A stretch of DNA of 64,000 bases from Proteiniphilum sp. UBA4977 (GCA_002398565.1 DGZP01000018.1:35539-99538), one strand, 5' to 3'. Positions 17,788 through 27,578 are shown, numbered from the stretch's first letter. Made by a program: numbers and translations. The notes: generated from the letters alone by a model not told the origin.

Positions 17788-20317
17788 TCAATTTGTCTTC
17801 AAGCATCTTCAGGAAATAGCCTCCCACAACAGAACGGGCTTTGAAACCCACCCGTTTGCCTTCGACAGTATCGTGCCAATCGCTCAAAGGTACACGAGAC
17901 GGTGTTTCATCTGCATATTTGTAAACCAAATCGGCCAAAGCTTCAAAGTCATTGCTGTTCCCGGTAAGTGTCGCAGTCCATAAAATCCAGTCGGACTTTG
18001 TATAAGTAGCACGATTGTCAAGAGGCAGTCCAAACTCGTTTTGTCTGGTTTTATAAAAAGCCATCTCTTTTGTCGCTATTTCCGGATCAAAGATATTAAA
18101 TTTTAGCAATTTATCCCAAACTAAATTGTATTTCTGACTCCAGGTGCCCGATCTATCAAAAGTAAGTTTATAATGATCGCCATCATCTGCCATTTTTTCC
18201 CACTTTGCAGCCATTTCTTCTGCAACCTTCATGTATCTGCCGGAGACATCTGTTTTTCCCAACATCGCTGCCAGCTTCCCATAGGAAGCTATACCCATGA
18301 TTGCCTTAATAGAGAGATTGGCATTGTGGGCAAAGTGTCCGGCAAAATCGTCGGTACATAACTGGTTGGCAGGATCGAGCCCTTCCTTCACCAGATAATC
18401 GGTCCATGTAGTCAGTACTTCCCAATGTTTTTCAGCATACCCGGCATTGCCTTCTACCTCAGCGAGTGCCGCTGTCAGGATCAGCATATTCCCGGATTCC
18501 TCCACGGGCATATCGCCTCCGTAAGTTTGACCATTAGCCAGGGGGTAAGTTCCCACATCGTGTGCTGCAAAAGGCTTGGTCCATTTTCCACTTTCACTGT
18601 AATAAAAGATATGGTTCATCAATCCTTTTACCAGCTCCGGATTATAAATAAGGAAAAGCGGTGATGAGGGATAGGTTATATCCACTGTTCCTATGGAACC
18701 GTTGCTGTTATTCTCTTTCGAGAAAAACAACAGGGTTCCATCTTCTTCTTTCACCAATTTATGGGCTGATATCGCCTGACGATAAGCCAGGGCACACAAC
18801 TCTGCGTATTTTACACCTCCCGCTTTTTCTGCATCCGCCATCATGGTCCGGTTAAAATTGTCGCAACGTTCCATAATCAGGGAATAGTCGGTCTCTGCGC
18901 TTTGAAATGTCTGAAGGATGTCGGTTTTACCATCGTGAGTCCAGTAGGCTTTCAGATTTTTCTCAAAATACTGAATCGAATAGATATCATCGTAACCTAG
19001 CATAATAAAACCGGATTTCTTATCAGAGCCAACCTTTCCCAGGTTTCTACTATACCCAAGAGCTGTCATCTTTTTTGTCATATCTCCGGAAAGCTTTTCG
19101 GCCGGTGTTTCAGAAATTTGTCCTGTGGTCTGAAATTCCTTCTTGATAGTCCAGTAATCGCCGAAGCTCAAAGTAGAATTTTCGTCACGATGGCCTGCAA
19201 GATAAAAATACCCCCAATCGATACGAACATTGTCGCCTTTCTTTTCCAGGACAGGTTGTTGCGTGGTGCCTGTCTTAAGAAAAAGAAGTTTCTCTTTTTC
19301 AATTTTTTCGAAACCAACGGGCTGACTATCATCATTTACTGCCCATTGTGGCGTAGCTTCCAAATATATCTGCACTTCGTGCGACATATTGTCTTTAGAC
19401 TTTACCTGATATGAAACGTAGCTCACAGGGCGTGAAAGCAAATCCAGATCGTCCATCAGCAAGGGGGTCGTGAAGATCACATCCAGTTCAACCGGACCAC
19501 AATCAAAGGTATATATGGTTTGCGTGGGCAGCACGCTGGCTGTTTTCTGAACAGCTGTCTGAATAAATGAAGTTTTATTATCTTCTTTTTCATAAAGGCC
19601 AAAGTCAACATATCCCCCTCCGGTTCTATTATGACAGTGAGCTGTGATGATATTTTTTCCTTTTTTCAGCGTAGCCTTCACTTCTTCTGAAAGCTCTTCC
19701 ACTACGTTATATTTCCAGGAATAACCGGTTTTCACAACCTGAACTCCGTTAATATACAACTCAAAAATATCATCATGAGAATAATGTAAAATGATGGTCT
19801 TGCCGGCCACATCCTCTTCAAGATCGAATGTACGTCTCACCCAGATATCCTTGGTTTGCCACAGGGTAGACAAAGAGGGTTCGTTGGGCGTACCAAACGC
19901 AGAAGTTCCGGTTTTCCATCCGGTATCATTAAAATCGATGTTTTTCCATTCCTCCCCATTTGGTTGTTCGAATGTATATTTACCCGTCCACTTTTCTTCT
20001 CGAACAGTTGAAAGAAATGGTTTTAGGGGCAAGTTTTCTTTTCCCAGGAAACGATAGGTCTCTCCATCTACCCTTAGAGCACCCAGCAAAGGGAACTCTT
20101 TTCCGGTCCAGTGACGGACCTGATCGTCGTACAAGTTGTTTGTATACGACCAGCCGCTGAAATAAGGGTCTACAGTTACCAACGGGTAGGCCGGTGCCCT
20201 GAGTCCGGTGGTGAGATCTGCAGGAATCACGGGAATCTCTTTATTCTTACTGGTACAAGAGATTGCAAATAAGCATATCAACAGTATAGAAAAAACGGGT
20301 AAATTAATTTTAGTCAT
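17777..20317 (-). CDS. GtaA/DUF4965-family lipoprotein
   Basis: Large exported protein of the glutaminase A-like family (DUF4964, DUF5127, DUF4965, DUF1793), widespread in Bacteroidota PULs. Lipoprotein signal with Cys21 (LLICLFAISC). The family start is visible in LRAPAYPLVTVDPYFSGWSY. At about residues 105-240 a jelly-roll-like segment is inserted (IWVRRTFDLEEDVAGKTIIL, FELYINGVQVVKTGYSW), resembling GH2 N-terminal sugar-binding domains. The alpha/alpha-barrel C-terminal half carries CALAYRQAISAHKL, YPSSPLFLIYNPELVKGLM, FAAHDVGTYPLANGQ, DLNEK-type end motifs and MPVEESGNMLILTAAL. Glutaminase activity was described for a fungal relative; in PULs the role is more likely glycan-related but unproven. 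The HTCS start overlaps its stop, implying coupled expression. Confidence 0.82.
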   Translation of the reverse strand: MTKINLPVFSILLICLFAISCTSKNKEIPVIPADLTTGLRAPAYPLVTVDPYFSGWSYTNNLYDDQVRHWTGKEFPLLGALRVDGETYRFLGKENLPLKPFLSTVREEKWTGKYTFEQPNGEEWKNIDFNDTGWKTGTSAFGTPNEPSLSTLWQTKDIWVRRTFDLEEDVAGKTIILHYSHDDIFELYINGVQVVKTGYSWKYNVVEELSEEVKATLKKGKNIITAHCHNRTGGGYVDFGLYEKEDNKTSFIQTAVQKTASVLPTQTIYTFDCGPVELDVIFTTPLLMDDLDLLSRPVSYVSYQVKSKDNMSHEVQIYLEATPQWAVNDDSQPVGFEKIEKEKLLFLKTGTTQQPVLEKKGDNVRIDWGYFYLAGHRDENSTLSFGDYWTIKKEFQTTGQISETPAEKLSGDMTKKMTALGYSRNLGKVGSDKKSGFIMLGYDDIYSIQYFEKNLKAYWTHDGKTDILQTFQSAETDYSLIMERCDNFNRTMMADAEKAGGVKYAELCALAYRQAISAHKLVKEEDGTLLFFSKENNSNGSIGTVDITYPSSPLFLIYNPELVKGLMNHIFYYSESGKWTKPFAAHDVGTYPLANGQTYGGDMPVEESGNMLILTAALAEVEGNAGYAEKHWEVLTTWTDYLVKEGLDPANQLCTDDFAGHFAHNANLSIKAIMGIASYGKLAAMLGKTDVSGRYMKVAEEMAAKWEKMADDGDHYKLTFDRSGTWSQKYNLVWDKLLKFNIFDPEIATKEMAFYKTRQNEFGLPLDNRATYTKSDWILWTATLTGNSNDFEALADLVYKYADETPSRVPLSDWHDTVEGKRVGFKARSVVGGYFLKMLEDKLNEK

Positions 20318-20360
20318 TTTTTGATCATTAAAAGTATATCAATTTTCTGTGTCACTTTCT

Positions 20361-21596
20361 CTATTTCTGGAATTCAATAAAATTATCCATAAAAGAATAA
20401 TTAAACTGGGTTTGTTTTAATAGCGTATCTTGTTCGATGGTCCGGTTTGCAAACAAGCCATTTAGTATCCAGGGATCACTGGTACTCTTAAAATCCTGAT
20501 TATAGGGAAAACTTTGCCGAATAGCATATGTCGCTACCAGGAACCGGGGATTTCCAGTCATCAAAGTATATGCCTCGTGCAGGTAATGTTTTCTCGATTC
20601 AAACCAGTGACTATTCTTTAAAAAAGCATACCACTCACTCATTGGGCGGGGATGTTTCAATGCATAATCAATGTACTGGTAATTTTTCCATGCCGGATCA
20701 ATTTGCCACGCCATGGCAAAGGTTTCTGAAACAGCATCTGTCAGATGAGATTTCCAATATTTCATCAAAGAAAATTCAGTTACGATAATCTTTTGGTTCT
20801 CCCGAATCCTGTTGCTCACAAAACTTAACGCCGCTGGTATATGTTCCATTTCAGAATGATGGATATGTATATCGATACCCGCAATACCCGGCTCTTCTTC
20901 AACAAAGGAAAGCAAGCTGTTTACAGCTGCGGTTTGCCAGGTTTCCTCATACAAATTATTGAAAGCACCAACAAAAATCGGAACATCCCGATCGGGATGA
21001 CCGTCACGAAACTGCATCACCACTCGGGCTACCGCTTTATAAAAATCAACCACACGCTGGTCACGTTCGGCAACTTTTGTTTCAATGAACGGTTCATTTC
21101 CAATCACCAACAAGTCGGTACTATACCAAACCTGTTCCAAAAGCTTATTCAAAAAAATCATATAAGCCTTAAAATCCGTACTATTCTCTGCCGGTAGGGA
21201 CTCATTACGTTCCCGGAAGTTCCATTTGATGTTCAGGATGGTTTTGTATCCTTCCTTTTGGAGTGAAAGATAATCCTTGATCCTTTCATCTGAATGCAGT
21301 CCCTTGGTCGAATCGTATAATTGAAAGAAGTCGATAAATCCTCTCACCCAGGTGGTCTTCGTTCGTCTCAAATCATTGAAATTGATAAACTGCAATTGCT
21401 CATTGTAGTTTACCCCAAGTGCCATGGACCAGGTCGAAAGGTCCACCGTATCAAACGGAATATTCCGGGCCGGTTTTTCCGAAAGAGCCTGTTCTTCCGT
21501 TACCGGAAGCATATCATTGCCTGAACAGGAAATTACAAATAACAAGACAACGACAAAAATGGAAATCCTTTTCTTAATACAGTGCCTTATTTTCAT
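20361..21596 (-). CDS. TIM-barrel-like lipoprotein, possible clan GH-A-like glycosidase
   Basis: I do not recognise the exact family. From the ATG at 21596 it has 411 residues and a lipoprotein signal (VVVLLFVISC, Cys24). The body alternates predicted strands and helices like a beta/alpha barrel: TKTTWVRGFIDFFQLYD, YKTILNIKWNFRE, TDLLVIGNEPF, VPIFVGAFNN, IAGIDIHIHHSEM, QKIIVTEFSLMKYW. Glu168 follows Asn in GNEP and Glu274 lies in VTEF. This is the pattern and about the spacing of acid/base and nucleophile in clan GH-A glycosidases (GH5, GH39, GH53 and relatives). It starts 4 bp after a GH43 stop and precedes GtaA. An upstream ATG at 21638 is inside the GH43 gene. Glycosidase activity is inference. 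Confidence 0.6.
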   Translation of the reverse strand: MKIRHCIKKRISIFVVVLLFVISCSGNDMLPVTEEQALSEKPARNIPFDTVDLSTWSMALGVNYNEQLQFINFNDLRRTKTTWVRGFIDFFQLYDSTKGLHSDERIKDYLSLQKEGYKTILNIKWNFRERNESLPAENSTDFKAYMIFLNKLLEQVWYSTDLLVIGNEPFIETKVAERDQRVVDFYKAVARVVMQFRDGHPDRDVPIFVGAFNNLYEETWQTAAVNSLLSFVEEEPGIAGIDIHIHHSEMEHIPAALSFVSNRIRENQKIIVTEFSLMKYWKSHLTDAVSETFAMAWQIDPAWKNYQYIDYALKHPRPMSEWYAFLKNSHWFESRKHYLHEAYTLMTGNPRFLVATYAIRQSFPYNQDFKSTSDPWILNGLFANRTIEQDTLLKQTQFNYSFMDNFIEFQK

Positions 21597-21600
21597 TTTA

Positions 21601-22770
21601 TTAAAATTTCTGATTCTCATCAGGACCGGGAACGGCATAGGCAGGATCCTTTGCCCGTATATAGAGTTCTCCGTTTTTAAGAAACTTCACCTCTAAAGGG
21701 ACAATGGTTGTTCCCTGCAGATTAACTGTTTGCGCTGTTGCTGAAAGATCGACATCTTGAATCCCCTTGCTGCTAACAGGAGGAACATCTCCATTATAAA
21801 ATGCCGTACACCACCATTTTCCATCCTTTGTCTGAAAAGGGGTGCCATGTCCGAGAAATCTGCCTGCAAACCGTCTTGGACCGTAAGGTCCTACTATTTT
21901 ATCGGCTACAGTATAATAGAGGTTATAAGATCCCTTTCTACCAGTATCGGTGGACCAGGCCGTTCCAAACAAAACATATTTACCTCCGATTTTTTTAATA
22001 GTACATCCCTCATGCCCTATACGACTTATTGTACTTCCGGGATTCTTCGGATCCGGGCGGCTCCCGGACGGCTCAATAAAGACGGGCTCTGTCTCAAAAC
22101 GAGTTAAATCGCTGCTTATCTGAGCGATATATGCATTTGCCCAAATGGCATACCATGTTCCATCATCATCCCTGAATAAGGAAGGATCATGCTTTTTATC
22201 AAAATTTTTGCCCATTGTATGAATCCATGGTCCTTTTACATCGCTACCATCGGAGAGTACAAAACTGCTATTTACCTGAGGGCAATGAACAAGTATCCAT
22301 TTATTCCGGTTTTCATCCCAATGTATTTCAGGAGCCCATATAAAATTCTTGTTTGGACTCTTTACTCCTGCTCTATTTTCATCATCATAATGATACGTAT
22401 CCTTTGTCGTAAAAGATACGCCCTGGTATTCCCAGTCGATGAGACTACGGCTACGCCAGATCTGAACGGTTGCACCAACAATACTTCCTTCAAAAAGACC
22501 CTTATTGTATGGATCTCTGTTCTCACGGGGATCCCCGGGATTGGGCGTGGTGCCGGTCAAATAATAAAAACCATCTGGCGCATAAACGATATAAGGGTCG
22601 CGGATCCAGTGCTTTTTAATATAAAGAGCGCGGTCATGTGACATGAGACCCGATTCTATTTCGGACCCGGACATTACCTGGGGTGTCTGGGCTTCAGCTT
22701 TTACAAATGAAACTGTCAAGAATACGAATAAAAACAGCTTCGATAATCTTATTGGGTTTAGTTTATACAT
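21601..22770 (-). CDS. GH43-like glycoside hydrolase (389 aa)
   Basis: Exported beta-propeller glycosidase of GH43 type. A signal peptide ends near VKAEAQ. Catalytic candidates: base Asp58 in HWIRDPYIVYAPDGFYYLTG, second Asp in KKHDPSLFRDDDGTWYAIW, and acid Glu in IGHEGCTIKKIGGKYVLFG. FIWAPEIHWDENRNKW is the conserved blade-2 segment. Repeated WAPE, GPWIH and HGTPFQTKDGKWW elements support the propeller. It differs clearly from the other three GH43 proteins in the window, so it likely has another specificity. It lies between a sulfatase gene (44 bp upstream) and the TIM-barrel lipoprotein (4 bp downstream), probably in one transcript. Confidence 0.82.
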   Translation of the reverse strand: MYKLNPIRLSKLFLFVFLTVSFVKAEAQTPQVMSGSEIESGLMSHDRALYIKKHWIRDPYIVYAPDGFYYLTGTTPNPGDPRENRDPYNKGLFEGSIVGATVQIWRSRSLIDWEYQGVSFTTKDTYHYDDENRAGVKSPNKNFIWAPEIHWDENRNKWILVHCPQVNSSFVLSDGSDVKGPWIHTMGKNFDKKHDPSLFRDDDGTWYAIWANAYIAQISSDLTRFETEPVFIEPSGSRPDPKNPGSTISRIGHEGCTIKKIGGKYVLFGTAWSTDTGRKGSYNLYYTVADKIVGPYGPRRFAGRFLGHGTPFQTKDGKWWCTAFYNGDVPPVSSKGIQDVDLSATAQTVNLQGTTIVPLEVKFLKNGELYIRAKDPAYAVPGPDENQKF

Positions 22771-22814
22771 ACTTTTCTTATTTTTTAAAGAATACGAACC
22801 TACTTATAATAAGA

Positions 22815-24230
22815 TTACTTCATAAAGTGATAATATTTTTTTTTGTAAGCTGATTGTGTGTCTACGGAAATTCCCGGATCATTTTGTTTTTTCATCCATT
22901 TTTCAAGTTCCCGGTAAAGTTTCTTCCTGATTCTGGCATATTCCCGACTGTTAGCCAGATTATTGAATTGATCCGGGTCATCTTTGACAGAATAAAGTTC
23001 ATCGGCTGGCCTGTGATAAAACCGATCGACCAGAAAACGTTCCCTCTCACTTCTCCCTCCTGCACTTTTCCATGATTGCCACCAATTTTCATTATGTGCC
23101 GCAGCCTCTAGATGCTTTTCAAAGTATGTGCTGTCGGGAAGTAAATTCCTGATATAATGATACTCTTCGCTGATAATAGTTCTTATAGGATAGGGCTTTC
23201 CTTCGGGTACATTATTGTGCATACAGTAAACATATTCCCGGTGATTATCCTTTTTGCCGAGTAAAACCTTTAGAAAGCTTTTACCCGACAAATTCTTTTT
23301 TGCTTTTCCTCCGGCAACATCTATCAAAGTAGGCGTAATATCGGCATATTGAACCAGTGCATCTGTCTTTGCACCACCATCAATTACTCCAGGCCATTTA
23401 ACGATTAATCCCGTGTGTACGCCTATATCCCAATTGGTCCACTTTCCCCCGCTAAATTGCCAGCCTTGCTCCGTAGATAGCATCACGATTGTATTTTCAG
23501 CTAATCCTGTCTCCTCAAGCGTTTTAAGAACCTCCCCTACTTGCCTGTCGAAATACGTTATTTCTGCCAGATAGCGCGAATATGCCTCCCGCACCTCAGG
23601 CGTATCTCCCAATGTAGGAGGAAGAATCAATTTTTCGGGCGGATATGCAGACGCATCACCTAAAGTCCAGGGAGCGTGCGGGCTTGTTGAGCATACGAAA
23701 AGACAGAAAGGCTGGTTTCTGTCTTTTTCCATAAATGATTTTATTCCTGAAAGATCTTCTTTTTTCTCCTTGGCCAATACACAATTCTCTTCAAATCCCG
23801 GAACAGCAATATAAGGGAAAACATCCCGTGGCTGTACATGCTTTTTCCCTGTCAAACCCACTCTGTATCCCAGATCGTTCAGGTAATGAAAAACACTCTT
23901 CGTCCCGGGTCTCGACTGAGAATGGTTCCATACACATCCACTTTCCAGGGGATATAATCCTGTATACAACTCATGCCGGCAAGGTACGGACATGGACATC
24001 CCCACATAAGCCCTGTTAAACATGATGCCCTCTTCCGACAATTTATCAATATTGGGAGTCCGGGCATTTTTACCTCCATAGCATCCGATTTCATTATAGG
24101 TACAGTCGTCAGCCATAATAAACAGAACGTTTGGCCTGTTACTTTTCACATTTCCAGGGGCTGAAGATAAAAAAAAGACATTACTCAAATAACTCAATAA
24201 CGTAAAAAAAATTAATCTTACTTTTTTCAT
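22815..24230 (-). CDS. S1 family sulfatase, serine-type, Glu-Gln metal-site variant
   Basis: Hydrolyses sulfate esters on a glycan after periplasmic export (signal peptide ending near LSSAPG). Formylglycine would form from Ser81 in MSVPCRHELYTG, a S-x-P-x-R serine-type motif with an unusual Cys at the fourth place. MADDCTYNEIGCYGG supplies the two metal-binding Asp residues and GKKHV the Lys/His pair. Where most S1 sulfatases have Asp-Asn/His-Gly, this protein reads STEQGW. The sulfatases at 27598 and 41864 share that change plus the KWT and GKSFLKVL/GRSFLKVL-type blocks, forming a paralogous trio. About 471 residues, normal length. Last of a five-sulfatase run. Confidence 0.93.
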   Translation of the reverse strand: MKKVRLIFFTLLSYLSNVFFLSSAPGNVKSNRPNVLFIMADDCTYNEIGCYGGKNARTPNIDKLSEEGIMFNRAYVGMSMSVPCRHELYTGLYPLESGCVWNHSQSRPGTKSVFHYLNDLGYRVGLTGKKHVQPRDVFPYIAVPGFEENCVLAKEKKEDLSGIKSFMEKDRNQPFCLFVCSTSPHAPWTLGDASAYPPEKLILPPTLGDTPEVREAYSRYLAEITYFDRQVGEVLKTLEETGLAENTIVMLSTEQGWQFSGGKWTNWDIGVHTGLIVKWPGVIDGGAKTDALVQYADITPTLIDVAGGKAKKNLSGKSFLKVLLGKKDNHREYVYCMHNNVPEGKPYPIRTIISEEYHYIRNLLPDSTYFEKHLEAAAHNENWWQSWKSAGGRSERERFLVDRFYHRPADELYSVKDDPDQFNNLANSREYARIRKKLYRELEKWMKKQNDPGISVDTQSAYKKKYYHFMK

Positions 24231-24251
24231 AGCTTCGCTTATTTAGTCATT

Positions 24252-25946
24252 TCATGGTCTCGGAATAACCTTGCAACGTTTCTCCCAATTGAGATAACGT
24301 TGTTCCATTTCCACTACTTTCCTTGGATACTTATCAGAGAGGTCAAACATTTCACTTCTATCCTTATTCAAATCATATAACTCCCATTTCTCACTTTTTG
24401 CGGGCATTACAATTTTCCACCCTGACTGGTCAATTAAAGCTTTTTCATTGAAATGCTCAAAACATATTTCACGATGTGGACGTGCTCTTTTCCCGGTTTT
24501 AAAAACAGACAATAAACTTTTCCCCTCGTAAGGAATAATCTGATTTTCATTATATACCGCCAGATATTTTGCATTGGAGATATCCAAACAGGTTGCCATA
24601 ATATCAATAATATGACCATAACTCCCGTTGATTGTACCCTGTTCCTCTTTTATCATTTTCGGCCAGTGTGCAATGAAAGGTGTACAAATACCCCCTTCAT
24701 ACGTTTTAGCTTTCCAGAAACGGAAGGGAGTATTTACTACATTTGCCCACGCTGGCCCAATGGATGCAAATGTATTTTGAGGCCCCGGAAATACATTTTT
24801 TTCCCTCGGGTAAATGATTGGCTCGCCATTGCGCATTTCTGCAGGTCGATCATTTTCTCCTGGTGAATAGTTCTCGCACTTTTCATTACTGGCCCCGTTA
24901 TCAGACAGGAAGAGTATTAATGTATTTTCGATTTCTCCGGTTTTTTGCAGGGCATCCAATACTTTTCCAATTTCCTTATCCATTCTGTCAACCATTGCTG
25001 CATGTACCGCCATAGCGCGCGCATCCCAATCTTTTTCCGGATTTTCAGACCAGCTATCATTAAATTGACGGGGAGAAAGAAAATTCTCCAGCTTCCCAAA
25101 AAGTTTCATTTTTTTCATACGATCGAAGCGGTCATTTCTGATAGCTTCCCAACCCGCCTTATACTTATCCTCATACTTGGCTATATCTTCAGGTAAAGCA
25201 TGAAGTGGCCAATGTGGAGCGTGGAAGGATAAATAAAGGAAAAAAGGCTTCTCATTCTTCGCGTATCTGTTGACATATGACACGGCACTATCAGCCATGG
25301 CAATGGTTGCATAATAATTATCAGGAACAGTCTTCACGGCTTTGTCTCCATTGACCAGGCTAAAAGGATCAAAGTAATTAATCACGCCATAAATTGTTCC
25401 ATAAAAGTCCTGAAAACCTCTATTTACCGGATAGTTATTTTTGGGAGCAAATTCATCATAATAGACCTGATGCGATAGCCACTGCCGTTGATCCTCCCTC
25501 AATGGTGTTTCAGCCACATGCCACTTCCCCACCATGCCTGTTTGATATCCTGATTCTTTTAACATTTCAGCAATAGTAACGCCATTATGAGTCATAGTAC
25601 CTCTATACCCTGGTTTATGGCTGTCAAATGTCATTCTGCCAATGCCTGCCTGATGTGGATATAACCCGGTCAATAAGGAAGCACGCGTTGGGCAGCTACG
25701 GCCGGCATTATAAAAATGAGTAAATCGAATTCCCTTCATGGCTAAACGGTCCAAGTTTGGTGTTTCAATTTCACTCCCGTAACAGCCGAGATCTGAATAG
25801 CCAAGATCATCAGCTAATATGAGAATAATATTAGGCCTGGAATCATTCTTCGCCTGACTTTTTCCGGAACATGCGAATAAAACGCCACCCAACAATAAAA
25901 TGTGTTTGGGTTTTATTTCGGGTAAATTAAATATAATCTTTTGCAT
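24252..25946 (-). CDS. S1 family sulfatase, serine-type (arylsulfatase A-like)
   Basis: Glycan sulfatase of 564 residues. Probable lipoprotein signal (LLLGGVLFAC, Cys26). The maturation motif is Ser84 in RSCPTRASLLTG; the Cys sits one place after the modified position, so this is serine-type. LADDLGYSDLGCYG gives the metal-binding Asp pair, GKWHVAE the Lys/His, and LFLSDNGASNEK the distal Asp-Asn. The sequence is closely similar along its whole length to the next gene upstream (25953), with shared blocks HQAGIGRM/HQTGIGHM, FFLYLSFHAPHWP and WELYD; the two look like a tandem duplication only 6 bp apart. Sulfate position and sugar are not readable. Confidence 0.94.
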   Translation of the reverse strand: MQKIIFNLPEIKPKHILLLGGVLFACSGKSQAKNDSRPNIILILADDLGYSDLGCYGSEIETPNLDRLAMKGIRFTHFYNAGRSCPTRASLLTGLYPHQAGIGRMTFDSHKPGYRGTMTHNGVTIAEMLKESGYQTGMVGKWHVAETPLREDQRQWLSHQVYYDEFAPKNNYPVNRGFQDFYGTIYGVINYFDPFSLVNGDKAVKTVPDNYYATIAMADSAVSYVNRYAKNEKPFFLYLSFHAPHWPLHALPEDIAKYEDKYKAGWEAIRNDRFDRMKKMKLFGKLENFLSPRQFNDSWSENPEKDWDARAMAVHAAMVDRMDKEIGKVLDALQKTGEIENTLILFLSDNGASNEKCENYSPGENDRPAEMRNGEPIIYPREKNVFPGPQNTFASIGPAWANVVNTPFRFWKAKTYEGGICTPFIAHWPKMIKEEQGTINGSYGHIIDIMATCLDISNAKYLAVYNENQIIPYEGKSLLSVFKTGKRARPHREICFEHFNEKALIDQSGWKIVMPAKSEKWELYDLNKDRSEMFDLSDKYPRKVVEMEQRYLNWEKRCKVIPRP

Positions 25947-25952
25947 AAGTTT

Positions 25953-27578
25953 TTAATTCTTTTTTCTTTGTGCACTCTCTAATTCCTGTATCCTTGACCA
26001 ATCCGTTTCTACCATAGAATTTTGTGCCCATTTATACCACATTTTTTTCATTTCTTCCACTTTGTCGGGCATTTGTTTTGAGAGATCGAGCATTTCTGTC
26101 CTGTCTCTCCTCACGTTATATAACTCCCAATTTTCAGGTTTTTTGTCATCCCATGCCATTACCAGTTTATAATCTCCTAACCGAACAGCCCTGTTACCCT
26201 CATGTTCCCAAAAAACAGGTTCTTTATGCACAGGCTTATCCTTTCCCCTTAACTGGCTCATAAAGCTTTTTCCCTGCAACGGATGAATACTGTTCCCCTT
26301 ATATTTCCTTGGGTAGCGGGTTTTTGCGAGGTCAACACAGGTAGCCATAATGTCGGGAAGGTAAGCAAATTCCCCGAGTATACTTCCCTCATTTTTTTCA
26401 GGGATACCACCAGGCCATGAAACTATACAAGGTGTAGATATTCCCCCTTCATGCACCCAGTGCTTGTACCTTCTTAAGGGAGTATTTGAAGCATTGGCCC
26501 AGGCTTGTCCATAGGTAAGGAAATAACCTTCTTTGGTTTCAAGTTGAGTAGCCGGTCCTCCTCCCAGCATACCTCCTTCTGCACATGCTCCGTTATCGTT
26601 AAGAAAAATGATGATTGTATTCTCTGCCAAATTATTTGATTCCAGATAGTTCATCAATCTTCCGATATTCGTATCCATCTGTTCAACCTGGGCAGCATAG
26701 ATAGCCATACGCAAATCCATCTCTTTTTTCTTATCTTCATCCAGACTTTCCCAACTTTTTGAATCGTCAGGTGAAAACAAGTCGCCTGGTTTTACCAACC
26801 CCATATCCACCATCCGGCGATATCTTTCTTGTCTCAACACACTCCACCCTTTCATATATTTGCCTTTGTATTTATCTACAATTTCCTGCGGCGCCTGTAT
26901 AGGCCAATGAGGAGCATTATAGGCCAAATAAAGGAAAAAAGGCCGGTCACTATCCGTTTCACGGGCTTCCCTGATAAAATCTACAGCATAATCTGTAAAA
27001 GCATTTGTGGTATAATAATCCGGATCGCTTATGGTCATCTCCTTATTGTTAAGAGTAATACCCCTTGGGTGTGTCGGCTTGAAAAAGTTGGTAGCTCCCG
27101 CCAGAATTCCGTAAAACCGGTCGAATCCCCTTTGTAATGGCCATTGTTCTTTCTTATGCATGCCAAGGTGCCATTTTCCAGTCATCAAGGTAGTATATCC
27201 GGCTTCTTTCAATACCTCCGCGATGGTTACACTGTTCCTGTTCAGAAAGCCGCGATAACCGGGAAGGTTAATATCGAAAGCGACAGGATTCTCCGGATCA
27301 TTTGTCATATGCCCTATTCCCGTCTGATGAGGATGAAGTCCCGTCATCAGAGAGGCCCGTGTAGGGCAGCTCCGGCCCGAATTGTAAAACTGAGAGAATC
27401 TCACCCCTTTACGGGCCAACGCATCGAGATGGGGTGTACTGATCTCTCCTCCGTAACATCCAAGATCAGAATATCCCATGTCGTCCGACATGATCAGAAT
27501 AATATTGGGTCTTTGGGAAAACCCGTTCATTGAACAGGTCACCGCAATTGAAATTGTTGATATTTTTGTAATATTCAT
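25953..27578 (-). CDS. S1 family sulfatase, serine-type (arylsulfatase A-like)
   Basis: Exported sulfatase of 541 residues with a signal peptide ending near MNGFSQ. Ser70 in RSCPTRASLMTG is the formylglycine position. MSDDMGYSDLGCYGG, GKWHLGMHK and IFLNDNGACAEGG give the metal and active-site residues. It is the paralogue of the sulfatase at 24252, differing mostly in inserted loops, for example the VDMGLVKPGDLFSPDD region and a GGMLGGGP stretch after the Asp-Asn motif. Gene spacing on both sides is 6 and 19 bp, so it belongs to a tight sulfatase operon. The duplicates may act on different sulfate positions of the same glycan (inference). Confidence 0.94.
   Translation of the reverse strand: MNITKISTISIAVTCSMNGFSQRPNIILIMSDDMGYSDLGCYGGEISTPHLDALARKGVRFSQFYNSGRSCPTRASLMTGLHPHQTGIGHMTNDPENPVAFDINLPGYRGFLNRNSVTIAEVLKEAGYTTLMTGKWHLGMHKKEQWPLQRGFDRFYGILAGATNFFKPTHPRGITLNNKEMTISDPDYYTTNAFTDYAVDFIREARETDSDRPFFLYLAYNAPHWPIQAPQEIVDKYKGKYMKGWSVLRQERYRRMVDMGLVKPGDLFSPDDSKSWESLDEDKKKEMDLRMAIYAAQVEQMDTNIGRLMNYLESNNLAENTIIIFLNDNGACAEGGMLGGGPATQLETKEGYFLTYGQAWANASNTPLRRYKHWVHEGGISTPCIVSWPGGIPEKNEGSILGEFAYLPDIMATCVDLAKTRYPRKYKGNSIHPLQGKSFMSQLRGKDKPVHKEPVFWEHEGNRAVRLGDYKLVMAWDDKKPENWELYNVRRDRTEMLDLSKQMPDKVEEMKKMWYKWAQNSMVETDWSRIQELESAQRKKN

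Noticed and set aside
24252..27578. Cysteine-type sulfatase reading of the SCPTR motifs
   Set aside because: The modified residue lies two places before Pro, which is Ser in both proteins; the Cys is one place too late.
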